From Nageia nagi (taxonomy: Eukaryota > Pinophyta), in the NCBI GenBank assembly GCA_050084985.1, contig JBITNC010000001.1:122946001-123010000 (forward strand): 64,000 nt of DNA, written 5' to 3'. The position numbers and the translations under genes were made by a program. Every line of letters begins with the position of its first letter. Position 1 is the first letter of the stretch. The notes under the pieces are model-generated. The model saw only the letters and a list, made by a program, of their open reading frames with translations. It was not told the DNA's origin and did not search any database. Shown here piece after piece: positions 47,870 through 59,721 of the stretch.

Positions 47870-48489
47870 TGTATATGCCTAAAAATGAATTATTATTTAT
47901 TAAATAATTCATTTTAGAACCTCAATGATGTATTATGTAAAAAAGGGTTAAATAATACCCTAAGTCATGATAAAGCTATGTAATATATCTAGTGGACCCT
48001 TGTGGCATGTACAAGGTGTCAAAAAGATCTAAGTAATGTAAAGATGTATGATATATAAAGGCATCAATTTATGACCTTAAACCTTATAGCAAAATGAATA
48101 TGAATAGGAATTTAGAGAGATTCTAGCACATGTTACATCACTCTGTTATGCAAAAATATTATCTGTAAGTTATATCTTATGTTTGCTATCTGATGATCAT
48201 TTTGGTCACTCATCGCTACATTCTTAATTGCATCTATTATATTGCTCATTTTAGGTAGCTAGTGGCATACCTCTTTTAGGCTACCAATGGTGTACAATTA
48301 AAAGAATGTATGCTCATAGTTTGTTATATTTCTTTTAATGGAATGAATCTATGATCTAATTGAACACAAGTGTCTTTTTATTATTTTTTATTACCATATT
48401 ATTCATATATGCAACAATAAGAAACAAGTAGACAAATAGTACATTAATTAACCCCCATAAACAATTATATGCATTATTTTGCATCTACA
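47870..48489 (+). mobile_element. 5' LTR of element C
   Basis: It begins TGTATATGCC and ends CTACA. Compared with the 3' LTR it has about 26 extra bases near 48060-48110 and scattered substitutions. Confidence 0.93.
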
Positions 48490-48492
48490 TTT

Positions 48493-48501
48493 TGGTGAAC
48501 C
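48493..48501 (+). other. Primer binding site of element C
   Basis: TGGTGAACC lies three bases after the LTR and begins with the TGG that pairs with a tRNA CCA end. I do not name the tRNA. Confidence 0.7.
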
Positions 48502-48683
48502 TGATTGTTCGATTCATCTTTCCCTTTCGATAAGATCTCATGAAACCTCTGTATTGGATCTATACCATTAGCAGTGTAGATTATTATTCCTAGGCTATTA
48601 GTGGCATGGAAATGGAGCATATTGTGCCCCTCATTCAGGAATTGAACATGAACATGGTCAAAATGTAGAAATAAATAGCAACA

Positions 48684-49800
48684 ATGAATAGTTTAGGAAG
48701 TTTAGCATCTGGTCCTACTATCCAAGTTGGGCCTTCTAATATCACACAATCACAAATTTTAGATGAATGCAATAGCATCTTCACTTCACCCTTGATGGAT
48801 GACATCCATAATTTTCCCCTACCACCTAACCATAAGGCCCCCAAGTTTGAGATGTTTAACGATGAACAAGATCCCAAAAACCATCTCATTAGCTTTCAAG
48901 ATGAGTGCTTGTTGAAGTTAGGATCGAAGGAAATATTGATGGAAAAATTCTTCCCAAAGAGTCTAAAAGAGGATGCTATTCAATGGTTCTATGCTCTACT
49001 TGGTAATTCAATTGATTCCTTCAAGACCTTAGTCAAAACATTCATGGGCTAATCAAAGTACAGTATCAAGGAGTAAAACAATGTGTCCAAATTATGTGCA
49101 CTTCCACAAGGAAGCAATGAAACCTTAGAGAAGTATATTCTATGCTTCAAAAAGTTATGGCAATCTTTTAGAAGTAAATTAGATGAGCATGAAATTTGTC
49201 CTATTTTTCGTGAATCTATTATACATGTTCTACATTTGCATGCTCTTAGCACTAAAGATATAGGTTTTAGTGTACTAGTCCAGCATTTATTACAAATAGA
49301 AAAGGTATTATTAGCTTTAGGTGAGCTTAAATATGCACCTAACCCTTTTGTTAAATATAATTGCAAAATATATGCAAATAAATATGAAAAACTAGTACAT
49401 ATGGTGGATAGACCTACTTCTCCTCCAAAGTTGCAAAAGTCTAATACTACAAAAGATAATTCATACACATTTTCAATGCAACCATGCATTATTTTAGGGA
49501 TCTAATGAAAAAAGGACTTTTGCAACTCATTGAATTCTCTCCTTAAGATGATAATACCCCCATGGGATGCTTTGATTCTTATTGCACTTACCATCAAAGA
49601 AAAGGGCATGCTACAAATTTTTGGAACACATTAAAGATAACAATATTAGAGCTTGTTGAGAAAGGAAGGTATAAAATTAATGAAAGCCTTGCCAACCAAG
49701 GACCTACTATTAATATCATCTCAATTGATAAGGAGGATTGCACTAATTTTAGAAGAGGACACCCACGCTATGTTCCAAATCCAGTCATAATGAAATAAGT
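48684..49800 (+). pseudogene. Gag of element C
   Basis: The particle-forming Gag, broken into three pieces. The first (48684-49052) and second (49083-49505) are in one phase with stops between; the third (49562-49798) is shifted. Blocks: LPPNHKAPKFEMFNDEQDPK, then KFFPKSLKEDAIQWFYAL (capsid-like retrotransposon Gag domain, about residues 50-190). A zinc-knuckle remnant CTYHQRKGHATNFW has lost its last Cys. Confidence 0.9.
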
Positions 49801-50510
49801 AAGTATACCACCTAATCCTAAATTTTCTAGCATGATTGATCAATTGAAAAATACACCTACAAAACTTAGTGTATATGATCTTATTTCTACTTCTCAAGTT
49901 CATAGGGATATATCATATGCCTTGTTTAAAAATGAAACTGTCCCTACTAATATTTTAACTGCTATGTTTTGTAAAAAAATTAGAACCATTAAGGAATGTG
50001 ATGCTATTTCTTTTTACAAATCTAAAATGTACAATCAAGAATTATTAGATGAATGTTCAACTTTATGTATCACACATATGGTTGATGGATGGGGAGTTAA
50101 ACAAACACTAGTAAATAATGGATCAATTGTAAATGTATGCTCTAATCATTTTTTGATTCAATTGCAAGTTAAAGGTGTAGAAATCTCTCCATTATAAGAA
50201 TCTACTTTTCGAATTAGGGCCTATGATAGCTCCTTAAAGAAACCATTAGAAATGGTAAAAATTATCATTACTACAGGTGTGAAAACTATAGTAGCACAAT
50301 TTTAGGTTGTAGAGTCCAAGTTATCATATAAAATGCTTTTGGAGAGACTTTGGATTCATGATATGGATGCAATATCATCCACATTACATGGAAGATTGAA
50401 ATTCAAATTCCAAGGTGAAGTATATAAATTCATGGGAGATATTGAACCATATGCACTCTGTAATGTTGCTAATTTTGAAGATCTTGCCATGTTACCACCA
50501 TGATATGAGA
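49801..50510 (+). pseudogene. Protease region of element C
   Basis: The frame at 49832-50197 starts MIDQLKNTPTKLSVYDLIST and leads to an altered active site, VNNGS, where a D-[ST]-G type motif is usual. After a stop, the C-terminal part (ERLWIHDMDA, near 50340-50375) matches the LLGRPWIH block of copy B. It is inactive as it stands. Confidence 0.82.
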
Positions 50511-51480
50511 TAGAACACTTGGAATGCCATACACTAGGGGTAACTATAGAAAAATAGGTTCAAATAATAGAGATAGGTATGGGAACCTACAAAATTGACT
50601 ACACAAACTCTTTGCATCCATAAAAATTTGAGATGAGTCTAGATGTTAGCTATTAAAGGCCACACACAGTGTACAATACTACCAATAAGCTGCTAGCAAC
50701 ATGAAAATGATGAAGATAATGACCAATCTTGCTCTATCTTATTTGAAATGTCAAATCATACCTCTTCAACAAACATACCATCATCTTCTAAACTAAGTAA
50801 AATCTTTCCCTCTTTTTTTATTCACAAGTACATGCAAATACAAAGGGGGGGTTTAGGAAAATCTTAACAAGGAATGCCTACTTTCCTTGATACTTCTAAA
50901 GCTCAAATAACCAAAACAAGCTTGGGTAGTGATGGTCAAGTAAAACAAATATGGGGTCTAATTAAATTTGTTAAATAATGCAATTTGATAGAGTTATCGG
51001 ATGATATTGATGTTGGTACATGGATTGATGATTTTATACCTCTTGAATTTGACTATTTCAGTACTAATGATGATCTTGTTGAATACTTGGGGGCACATTG
51101 AGAATTTTCCAAATCAAATGAGAAATGCATAGTAACATATATCCTTAATGAATATGCTTATTTTGGTCAAGAGATCAATTTTCACAAAGTATTACAGGTC
51201 TACCCCTTAGATTTAGTTGATGATGTTCTACCAAGCATTAAGGAGCTACCATCATTATTGCAAAAGAAAGAAGATTTCACATTTCCATAAGAAGAGTTGT
51301 TACACATCAATATTGGCACTTTGGATGATGAAATATGGATACAAATTAGCGCAGCCCTACATCCTCCATAATAAGAAAGGTACAAAAAAAATTTAATGAA
51401 TATTCTAAGAATTTTTCTTGGTCTTATGATGATATGATAGTTTTATATCCTTCATTTATTATGCACAATTTACCACAGAA
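50511..51480 (+). pseudogene. Linker between protease and reverse transcriptase of element C
   Basis: About 1 kb of decayed, acidic coding sequence with many stops. It matches copy B at 2350-2690 at its start and, weakly, the frame of the deletion derivative at 32190-32501 further on. No domain is recognised. Confidence 0.5.
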
Positions 51481-52421
51481 AGAGGGAACCAATCCAATCA
51501 AACAAAAAACAAGAAAGATGCATCCTTCCAAGGCATTACTAGTCAAGAAAGAAATTGAGAAATATTTGAATGTTGGATTCATAAGGCCAATTGACTATTC
51601 TTATTGGATGTAAAATATTATCCTTTTTTCTAAACCAATTGGTGAGATCAAGGTATGTACTAATTTTCATGATATTAATAATGCTTGTCCAAAAGATGAT
51701 TTTCCATTACCTAATATTGATATGAATATTGATAATATAGTTGTTCATGATACATTATCATTTATGGATGGATTATTTGGCTATAACCAAATATTAATTA
51801 ACCCTACTGACTAACATAAAATAACTTTTACTACCCCTTGGGGTAATTTTTCTTGTATGGTTATGCCTTTTGGAATTAAAAATGCAAGAGCAAGATATCA
51901 AAGAGCACTAGTCATCATGTTTCATGAGCACATTCACAAGGTCATGAAGGTATATGTTGATGACATTCTAGTCAAATGCAAACAAATACAAGATCATCTA
52001 CAAGCACTTGAAGAGGTATTCACCATTTTGCAAAGGTACAAATTAAGACTTAAACCTTAAAAATGTGTATTTGGTGTTACTTCTGGTAAATTATTATGGT
52101 AAATGGTTTCTAATCAAGGAATAGAAGTAGACCCTAAAAAGGTTAAAGCCATTGTTAGTATGCCTCCACTCAAAAACTTGAGATAATTAAGCAGCCTTCA
52201 AGTTAAAATAAATTTAGTTAGAAGATTCATTTCACAACTTGGAGACAAGTGTAGACCATTCACCCATTTGCTTAAATAGGATGTCAAGTTTGTATGGGAT
52301 GAAAATTGTCAAAAAGCATTTGAGGATATCAAACAATATTTGCTTAATCCTTCTATCCTAGTTCCCATGGATTTTTCAAAACCTACTTACTTATACATCT
52401 CATCCACATTATATGCACTGT
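51481..52421 (+). pseudogene. Reverse transcriptase of element C
   Basis: Reverse transcriptase copies the element RNA. Blocks in order: KKEIEKYLNVGFIRPIDY, NACPKDDFPLPNIDMNID, then WGNFSCMVMPFGIKNARARY and YVDDILVK with the catalytic YVDD at 51953-51964. The intact stretch is 51857-52060. Upstream and downstream pieces carry stops. The end, at the start of RNase H (TYLYISSTLYAL), is interrupted by the CACTA element. Confidence 0.92.
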
Positions 52422-52917
52422 GCACACTACTACCAAAAAAGGGATTTGCATCCTTTTTTGCATCCAAAATCTTTGTTATTTTTTTTATGTTTTTCCAATT
52501 TTTTGAATGCAAAAAATGATGCAAGTGGAATTTCAAAAATTGTATCATTTTTTTATCACTTATTGCATGCTATTTTTGCATCCTTATCACCATTGTTTGC
52601 TTCATTTTTTACATCCTTAAAGCCACTTTTTGCATCATTTTTCATTATTTGCATTGAATTTTCATAATTTACATAGATTTTTGCATCATTTTTTATGTCA
52701 TTTTTTACATCATTTTTTGTGTTAGTTTTAAAAAAATATCATATAATTGTAGATCTTTCAAATCTATGCAATTTGAAAAATAAATGGGCTCAAAACAATA
52801 TCCAGATCAAAAGTTATGGCCTCTACAAGTTACATCATTTTTATTAGGTCTTTGGGGCAATGACATAGGTCCATTAAACCAATTCAGGAATAAGGTTATA
52901 GGTTTAGGTTTTAAAAA

Positions 52918-53049
52918 TTAAAATTTATTATATATTATTTTTCTAAATAATATAGAAAGGTTTTTAATGCCTGCTTCTTTGTTGGCCTTCGAAGGAGTTT
53001 TCTTTGTGGGCTTACTCTTTATGGTCTTCTTATCTTCCTTGGGCACCAT
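52918..53049 (-). pseudogene. Lysine-rich first-exon-like frame inside the CACTA element
   Basis: On the minus strand a frame of 43 codons starts at 53049 (MVPKEDKKTIKSKPTKKTPS) and ends at TAA 52918-52920. It is rich in Lys, Thr and Pro, like the tail of histone H2B or a linker histone, but it is too short to name. About 85 bp upstream lies a strong TATA-like run (53133-53145). GC content and codon use stand out against the AT-rich surroundings. The arrangement of promoter, short leader and ATG suggests a captured host gene fragment, cut off after about 30 codons. Confidence 0.45.
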
Positions 53050-53132
53050 AGCTATGATCAAAACTTGAAAATTAAGGAAGACAAAAAATTAGCTAAAGTG
53101 TATGGAATGTAAGGATTATGGGGAGGGTTTGT

Positions 53133-53145
53133 TTATATATATATA
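53133..53145 (-). promoter_or_regulatory. TATA-like element ahead of the captured frame
   Basis: The minus strand reads CTATATATATATAAAC, a good TATA box, followed after about 30 bp by a pyrimidine-rich stretch and the ATG at 53049. Confidence 0.45.
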
Positions 53146-53385
53146 GGAGAGGGTATTTGGCTATTGGGTAATCACTTTTGGTATGGATGGAGGATGAAAT
53201 GAATGTAAGTCATCAATTGGTTGATTAATTAATAGGTAAAACATGTTTTACATTTTTGTCAATGAAATGGGACATAAAATTTGTGTCAAAATTTACATCT
53301 GCACACCCAAGATGTATCACTTGGTCGACCTTTGTATTTAAAGATGCAAAAAAGGATGCAAATTGATCTTTTGGTAGTAGTGGCA

Positions 53386-53780
53386 TAATGCTTTGTTAAA
53401 AATATATAGAAAATAAGGAAAAAGCCATCTATTATCTGAGGAAAACATTGATTGACTATGAGACTAGATACACTCCTATAGAAAAAATTTGCTATGGTAT
53501 TGTCTTCACTAATAAAAATTGAGGCATTATTTATTATATTGTACTACATTTGTTGTTAGTCCTATTAACCCATTGGAATACCTTGTGTCTAAGCAGCATC
53601 TATCAAGTAGACTTGCAAAGTGGTTAATGTTGCTATAGGAATTCAACATCAACATTGTAATGCAAAAATATGTCAAAGGCCAAGCAATCAAAGATTTGAT
53701 AGTTGATTTCCCTCAAGATGGGGAGGCATTCATCCATGAATAATTTCCTTATGAATATCATGGCAACCTACATCATGAGC
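53386..53780 (+). pseudogene. First RNase H of element C
   Basis: It continues the reverse transcriptase after the CACTA element. Blocks KAIYYLRKTLIDYETRYTPI and EKICYGIVF match the RNase H attached to Ty3/gypsy reverse transcriptase. Stops and a frameshift follow. Confidence 0.8.
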
Positions 53781-54400
53781 GGTGTGTAGACCTATTAAAG
53801 TTCTACCAATGATGTGAATTTGATGAGATGTTGAACCTCAATGACTATATATACCTCATGAAAGATGAACCCACAATTTGGACTTTATATTTTGATGGTC
53901 CAAAATGCTCTCATGGAGTAGGAGCAGGTATTATCTCGGTATCTCCCACAAATGAGGTAATCCCTATAGCTTATAAACTTTATATTGTTTGGAAAAATAA
54001 TATGGTTGAATATGAGGAATTGATATTAGGATTGAAAGCTATTGTAATTTTGAAAATCAAGGATATAAAGATATATGGGAATTCATAGCTTGTTATCAAT
54101 GAAGTGCAAGGTTTCTTTAATACTAAAGATGAAAAGTTAAATCCTTATATAATTGCAATGATTGATTTATTGGATCAATTTTATAGATATAATATTCAAA
54201 ATATTCCAAGAACTAATAATAGGTATGCATATGCAATGGCAAGTGCAGCTTCTCTAGCACCAATTGAGATTGAGGACGAAGAGACCATCCTCATAATTCG
54301 TAATTTAATCTCTTCTTATTACATGGATCATATGGATGAGATTCAAGCTTGTCTTATTATGTAAGAGAATGATTTTTAGAATTGGTGCTTTGATATCTAC
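53781..54400 (+). pseudogene. Second (archaeal-like) RNase H of element C
   Basis: The frame at 53828-54088 shows WTLYFDGPKCSHGVGAGIIS, NNMVEYEELILGLKA and IKIYGNS. Together these are the blocks of the extra RNase H found in Tat-type plant elements. The second part at 54104-54364 (IQNIPRTNNRYAYAMASAAS) is the usual linker to integrase. A TAG at about 54087 breaks the two apart; the phase is kept for most of the length. Confidence 0.88.
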
Positions 54401-55330
54401 AATTATTTGAAAATTCAAACAATTCTTGAAATTTTTTTATAGAAATGAAAGAGTGGGATTGAAAAGAACTGTGGTAAGATATGTGATCATTAGAGATGTT
54501 TTATAGGAGGTCATTTTATGGTGCATTATTGATATATATGACACAATATGAGATAATTACTTCCTTAGAACAAGCTTATTATGGTTTATGTGGTGGTTAC
54601 TTCCATTCAAATGTACCATACACTAAAATTTTGAGGATTGGATAATATTGGCTTACTATGGAAGAGGATTGTAAAGCTCATGTAAAAACTTGTTTGTGAT
54701 GCCTAAAACATGAAAATTTAGAGAATAAACCTACCCAAGAATTATATTTTGTTATTTATCCATGGCCATTTGCTACTTGGGGCATATATTTGATTGGTAT
54801 GGTTAATCCTCACTCTAGGGAAGGACATAAATTTATCATCACTGCTATCGAGTTCACCACTAAGTGGGTGGAAGCTATCCCAATGAAATCATTCATTTAA
54901 GATAAAATCATTATTTTCCTCATTGAAAACATCATAACAAGGTTTGGTGTACCATAAATATTGATCATAGATAATGGCCCAAATTTTAAAGGTAAAGACA
55001 TGAAGGCATTTTGCAAGAAGTTTCACATTACATAAACCTTTTCTTTCATCTACTACCCTCAAGGTAATGAGAAACTCAAGAGTATAATTTCCAAAACATA
55101 GGATAGATATAAAAAATATTAGCATGTGTAATTACCATATGCATTATGGGCATATAAAAAAATATTAATACAACCACTAGGGCAACACCATTTTGATTGG
55201 TATATGGATATGAGGCCATTATTCCACTTGAGTTGGAAATCTCCTCCCTTAGAATTTCTTTACAAGGTGACATATCATATAAAGATGCAAGAAAAGCAAG
55301 GTTGAAATAGAAGAACTAAAGACATTCAAT
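54401..55330 (+). pseudogene. Integrase of element C
   Basis: The core is readable near 54760-55080: NPHSREGHKFIITAIEFTTK and IIDNGPNFKGKDMKAFCKKF. The first catalytic Asp has become Tyr (TWGIYLIG, near 54778-54800), and the Glu block reads GNEKLKS. At least four in-frame stops follow. The zinc-binding N-terminus is partly recognisable (TMEEDCKAHVKTCL). Confidence 0.9.
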
Positions 55331-55514
55331 GCCATCCATCTTAAACACTTCTATTCATAGAGATGATAGCTCTATGCTCTGCAAAACATAGAATTCATGA
55401 GTAGGTGCATGCAAACTTTTTTTTATATATAAACTATAAAGATTACCATGGTGCTAATGATGTGCATTGCAAGCAGGCCATAAATGGTGTAAAAAAAAAA
55501 GAGAAAAGAAAAAT

Positions 55515-56100
55515 GATAGCCTAATGTCTTCGAAACATGGACATAAAACACAAGGTCATAAATGGACAATGACTCAGCTAGTGAGAGTTCACTCATTTAA
55601 AAGTAAATTGGTGATGCAACCATGAATAGGATATTGATATTGGATAATCTCTAGTGGATAATTTAATTTGTTATGTATCCACATAATTTTTCCTTTGAAC
55701 CAATCCAAAGCATAATGTCTCCAAATCATAGACATAAAATATATGATCATCGATGGCCAATGACATGGCTAGTGAGAGTTTAGAGTTCACTTGCTTAAAA
55801 GTAAATAGATAATGTAGCCATCAATAGGATATCAACATTAGATCATATCCAATGGAATATGCAACTTGGTATGTATTCACATGGTTTTTTCTTTGAATCA
55901 ATACAAAGCATAAATGTCTTTGAATCATAGACATAAAATGTATGATCATCGATGGCCATCAATATGGTTAGTGAGAGTTCACTCACTTAAAAGACAAATT
56001 GGCAATTTAGTTATTAGTAGATTATTGACATTGACTCATTATAAATGGATGGCACAACTCACTATGCATCCACCCCATTTTTATGAATAACACTTCATTG
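55515..56100 (+). repeat. Tandem repeats, about 190-200 bp, of element C
   Basis: Three units with marker GTGAGAGTT near 55581, 55772 and 55971 (periods 191 and 199 bp). It is the same family as at 19621-20335 and 23043-30560. Confidence 0.9.
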
Positions 56101-56653
56101 CAGGTATCTACATCTTGAAGAGTAGAAGAAAATATAAAGGATTCCACACCACCAATGGCATGCACATTGTTCCATATGCTACCAATGATATCCATTTCAT
56201 CATCATTTCACTACATTCAAAGTATATCCCTTCTATTTCAAGGCATGGATGTAAGTGGGAATGGTTCTTGAGTATTACACATGATGAAATGGCTAGATTC
56301 ATGGTTGAAGTAGTACAAGGGGAAAAATCACATCTTCCATCTCCAAAGCTAGATTTGGGACCATACAACTACATCATCATAGTCATTTCCATCATCAATA
56401 CATCATCATGCCTAAAGAGAGACTCTTTATCATAGTTTTACCTTGTATACACCACTTAAGGACCCTTCTTGGGGCATCCAAGTCAAAAGGGTGCAGCAAA
56501 GGACCCTCAACATCACCATCATTTGTATTCATCATCTTCAACAACAAGGAACAATGCATCAAAGAGCTCAAAAATTCCAAAACAAAATTTCTACACTTCA
56601 TATTTGGACATCTAATTTCATTGCTTCAATCACACCTCCAAAGAGGGGCAAAA
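56101..56653 (+). mobile_element. 3' untranslated region and polypurine tract of element C
   Basis: A conserved non-coding region shared by F, G and the inverted piece at 32598. It ends in AAAGAGGGGCAAAA (56640-56653), the polypurine tract, directly before the LTR. Confidence 0.85.
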
Positions 56654-57247
56654 TGTAGATGCTTAAAAATGAATTATTATTTATTAAATAATTCATTTTA
56701 GAGTCTCAATGATGTATTATGAAAAAAGGGGTTAAATAATACCCTAAGTCATGATAAAGCTATGTAATATATCTAGTGGACCCTTATGGCATGTACAAGG
56801 TGTCAAAAAGATCTAAGTCATGTAAAGATGTATCATATATAAAGGTGAAAATGAATATGAGGAGGACTCTATAGAGATTCTAGCACATGTTACATCACTC
56901 TGTTATGTACAAATATTATTTGTAAGTTATATCTTATGTTTGCTATCTGATGATTCTTTCATTTGCTTATCGCTACATTCTTGATTGCATTAATTATATT
57001 GCTTATTTTAGGCCACTAGCAGTGTACCTCTTTTAGGCTGCCAATGATGTACAATTTAATGAATGTATGCTTGTCTTTTGTGTATATTTCTTCTAATGGA
57101 ATGAATATGCAATCTAATTGAACACAAGTATCTTTCTATTATTCGTTATTACCATATTATTCATATATGTGATATTATGAAACAAGTAGACAAATAGTGC
57201 ATTAATTAACCCCCATAAATAAATATATGCATTATTTTGGGTCTACA
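56654..57247 (+). mobile_element. 3' LTR of element C
   Basis: It begins TGTAGATGCT and ends CTACA, and is followed by the CATAG duplication. Confidence 0.93.
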
Positions 57248-57252
57248 CATAG

Positions 57253-59345
57253 ACTAAGAATATAATGGTATCACAGTGGTAACACTAGTTGATGATGGAT
57301 CAATGGTAGAGGGAGGCTGCGAGGGTGTTGGCATTCTAAGTCTAGTTATTTGTGATAAGCATTATGGTGATAAATACACCCTCTAGAGGGAGGACTTAGT
57401 CAATGAGATACACTTGTACCCACATAGTGACCTCATAATGGAGCTTGCATAAGGTGAGTACCAATCGATCAACATAGATAGTCACCCAAGATCTATGGCA
57501 AGATGGAGGTTTCAAGATGCCCCAACCACTAGGAGGGCAAGGCACGACACAAGGCCCATTAGGAGGGGTTGCTAAGATAAAGGAGGAGACACCTACTCCC
57601 CCCATATATGCATATGGATCAAGAAGTGGAGGGGATGAGACCCCTACTGGTGGAAAACTTTGAGATATCAAGTTTGACATGCACCTACAAGCTTGAGATT
57701 TGATATGCTTAGATATATTTTTTTGGTAGATATGTACATGCTTTTGAGACCATGTAGTACATTTATCCTTATGTATGTATGTTTATTATAGTGATATATG
57801 ATATTTATGATATCCTTATGAATATGGACTACATGATATGATGTTTGCATTATGGATTTTACATGTGATATAATCTCTACATGGATGCATGGTTATGGTA
57901 CTCATAATTATATTTATGTGTTTATGTAATCATGAATGCTCCATGATGTGATGCTATACATGTTTTTATGAATATGATATATGATATGTACTAAATGATA
58001 ATAATTATATCTAATTATGGGTATGCATGATTTTATTTGGATATGTGAATGAATAATGCAAATATATGTATGGAATGCAAATAATGTGAATGTATATATA
58101 AAACACACATATGTAATGAATGAAAATGAATCACACTCATGGATGTATGGATAAAAAACATAAAATTAGGTAAACAATGACTTAGAAACATGGCTAATGA
58201 AGTACACAAATGTATGCAATAACCACATAATAAATACGTACATGCATGAATAATCACAACAAATAATACCTAAATGAACACATAAATAAAATACAAGCAA
58301 AGATGCCTAAAAATGAATGTAAAATAAAAATATAAAATTAATTAAAATGTGACCACATAAAGTGAACACAAAAATAATGATAACACATAACACATAAATG
58401 AGAAGAAGATAAACAATATGCATAGTGATAATTGATTTAAATAACGATAAACAATGATATTTAACAAATGATGATGCATTGAAAAAGAATGATAATTTGA
58501 CAAATAAGGTATAAAATTGACCAATAATAGGTAAAATAAAAATAATAAAAACTCAACACACAATGAGAATTTATGAACAATAACAATTGATGAAATGCAA
58601 ACATAACAAAACTATAAGAAAGTGCATGATAAAAGCCATTATATAACATAATACAAGCAACTAAATGAAGGTGCACAAGACATCTTAAGCGAGTAGATTA
58701 ACCCAAAAATAAACATGATGAAACACACCATACAATGATAACATGGTAAACATACTCAAATTAATGTACAAATGATATCAGGAATTATCCTCGAATATGA
58801 TTTTAACAAAATTTTGAAAAATGAAAAGTGAAAAAATAACCTCAATAAAAGATATTAAGCAACCACCTTGCCAAAATTCCAAATGAATTTGATGACATGA
58901 TTCTAGATAGTTTGATCTAAGTGCAAAATCAAATTAATCAAAAAATGGAGTCCCTTTGACCTATTTATGAAGTCCATACTAGAGGCAACTTATCAAGTTG
59001 TGACATCCTTTAATGGTCACTAAAATGGTGCCATTCCAAGTAGCCCCCAATTTGGAATTCAAAAAGACATTAAATGATAACCTATACATGTGAAATTTGA
59101 TATAAAAACTATATTTATATTTATGAAGCACCAAAAAAATATAAAACTAAAAATGGACATCATTTAATGCTTCAAAAAGACAAATCAAATAGCTAATTTT
59201 TACAAGGGTCAAATTTCAGGACTTATATCCCTAAAATTTGAAGCATTAACAAATGACTTTGAAATCTAATGAAGCTAAATGGAGTGAATCAAAATGACAT
59301 AAAAAGACCATAAAATGCTAAGCTTAAAAAACATGTGAGAAATTT
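57253..59345 (+). repeat. X2, right part, with the end of the PMD remnant
   Basis: It matches X1 at 41194-43050. The Pro/Gly-rich tail of the PMD frame is at about 57520-57650. It is followed by a TA- and ATG-rich stretch (57710-58260) with a counterpart in X1 and weakly at 61780-61980. Confidence 0.8.
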
Positions 59346-59721
59346 GTTGCAATGAAAATTGAGCTGGAATATAGAATAACATAAAATAAAAATTACTCTT
59401 CAATCTTCATTGAACCTCAAATTATGTAACACAGATAAACATGTTGTAATTACAAAATGATATTCAATCTCAGTTCAAACTACAATTTGCCCTTAGAAGG
59501 GACTTTTACAAATGTATGTGCCAAGATAAGAGTATTAGATCTCCATTATTTTTGGGTTGCTTGCTTCTTTTCTTGATGTAGATAACCTGTAAATCCTACA
59601 CACATGCAAAAGACAATAACATCAAAGCATCTATGTGTAACATTGTATTAAAATGAAACTAGCATGAAACAATAAAAGGAATGAGTTCATAAGATTTTGG
59701 CAGCATTACCCTACTTCAAAA
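59346..59721. other. Spacer upstream of the third PMD frame
   Basis: AT-rich, no recognised domain. It could hold a promoter for the PMD frame, but I see no clear TATA box at the right distance. Confidence 0.35.

Larger units (their letters stand above)
52425..53382. mobile_element. Non-autonomous CACTA transposon, 958 bp
   Basis: Terminal inverted repeats CACTACTACCAAAA at 52425-52438 and, reversed, at 53369-53382, perfect over 14 bp. After five unmatched bases they continue with about 20 more matching bases (TTTGCATCCTTTTTTGCATC). A 3-bp duplication GCA (52422-52424, 53383-53385) is the expected size for the CACTA (En/Spm) superfamily. Left subterminal DNA has many TTTTTGCATC or TTTTACATC repeats, the usual transposase-binding landscape. 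No transposase is encoded. Confidence 0.95.
47870..57247 (+). mobile_element. Element C: full-length Tat-like Ty3/gypsy element
   Basis: A 9378-bp element flanked by CATAG. It has LTRs of 620 and 594 bp, a primer binding site, gag, protease, reverse transcriptase, two RNase H regions, integrase, satellite-like repeats, a polypurine tract and a nested CACTA element. Two RNase H domains and repeats between integrase and the LTR are traits of the Tat branch. All reading frames are broken. It serves as the reference for the copies A, B, F and G in this window. Confidence 0.94.
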
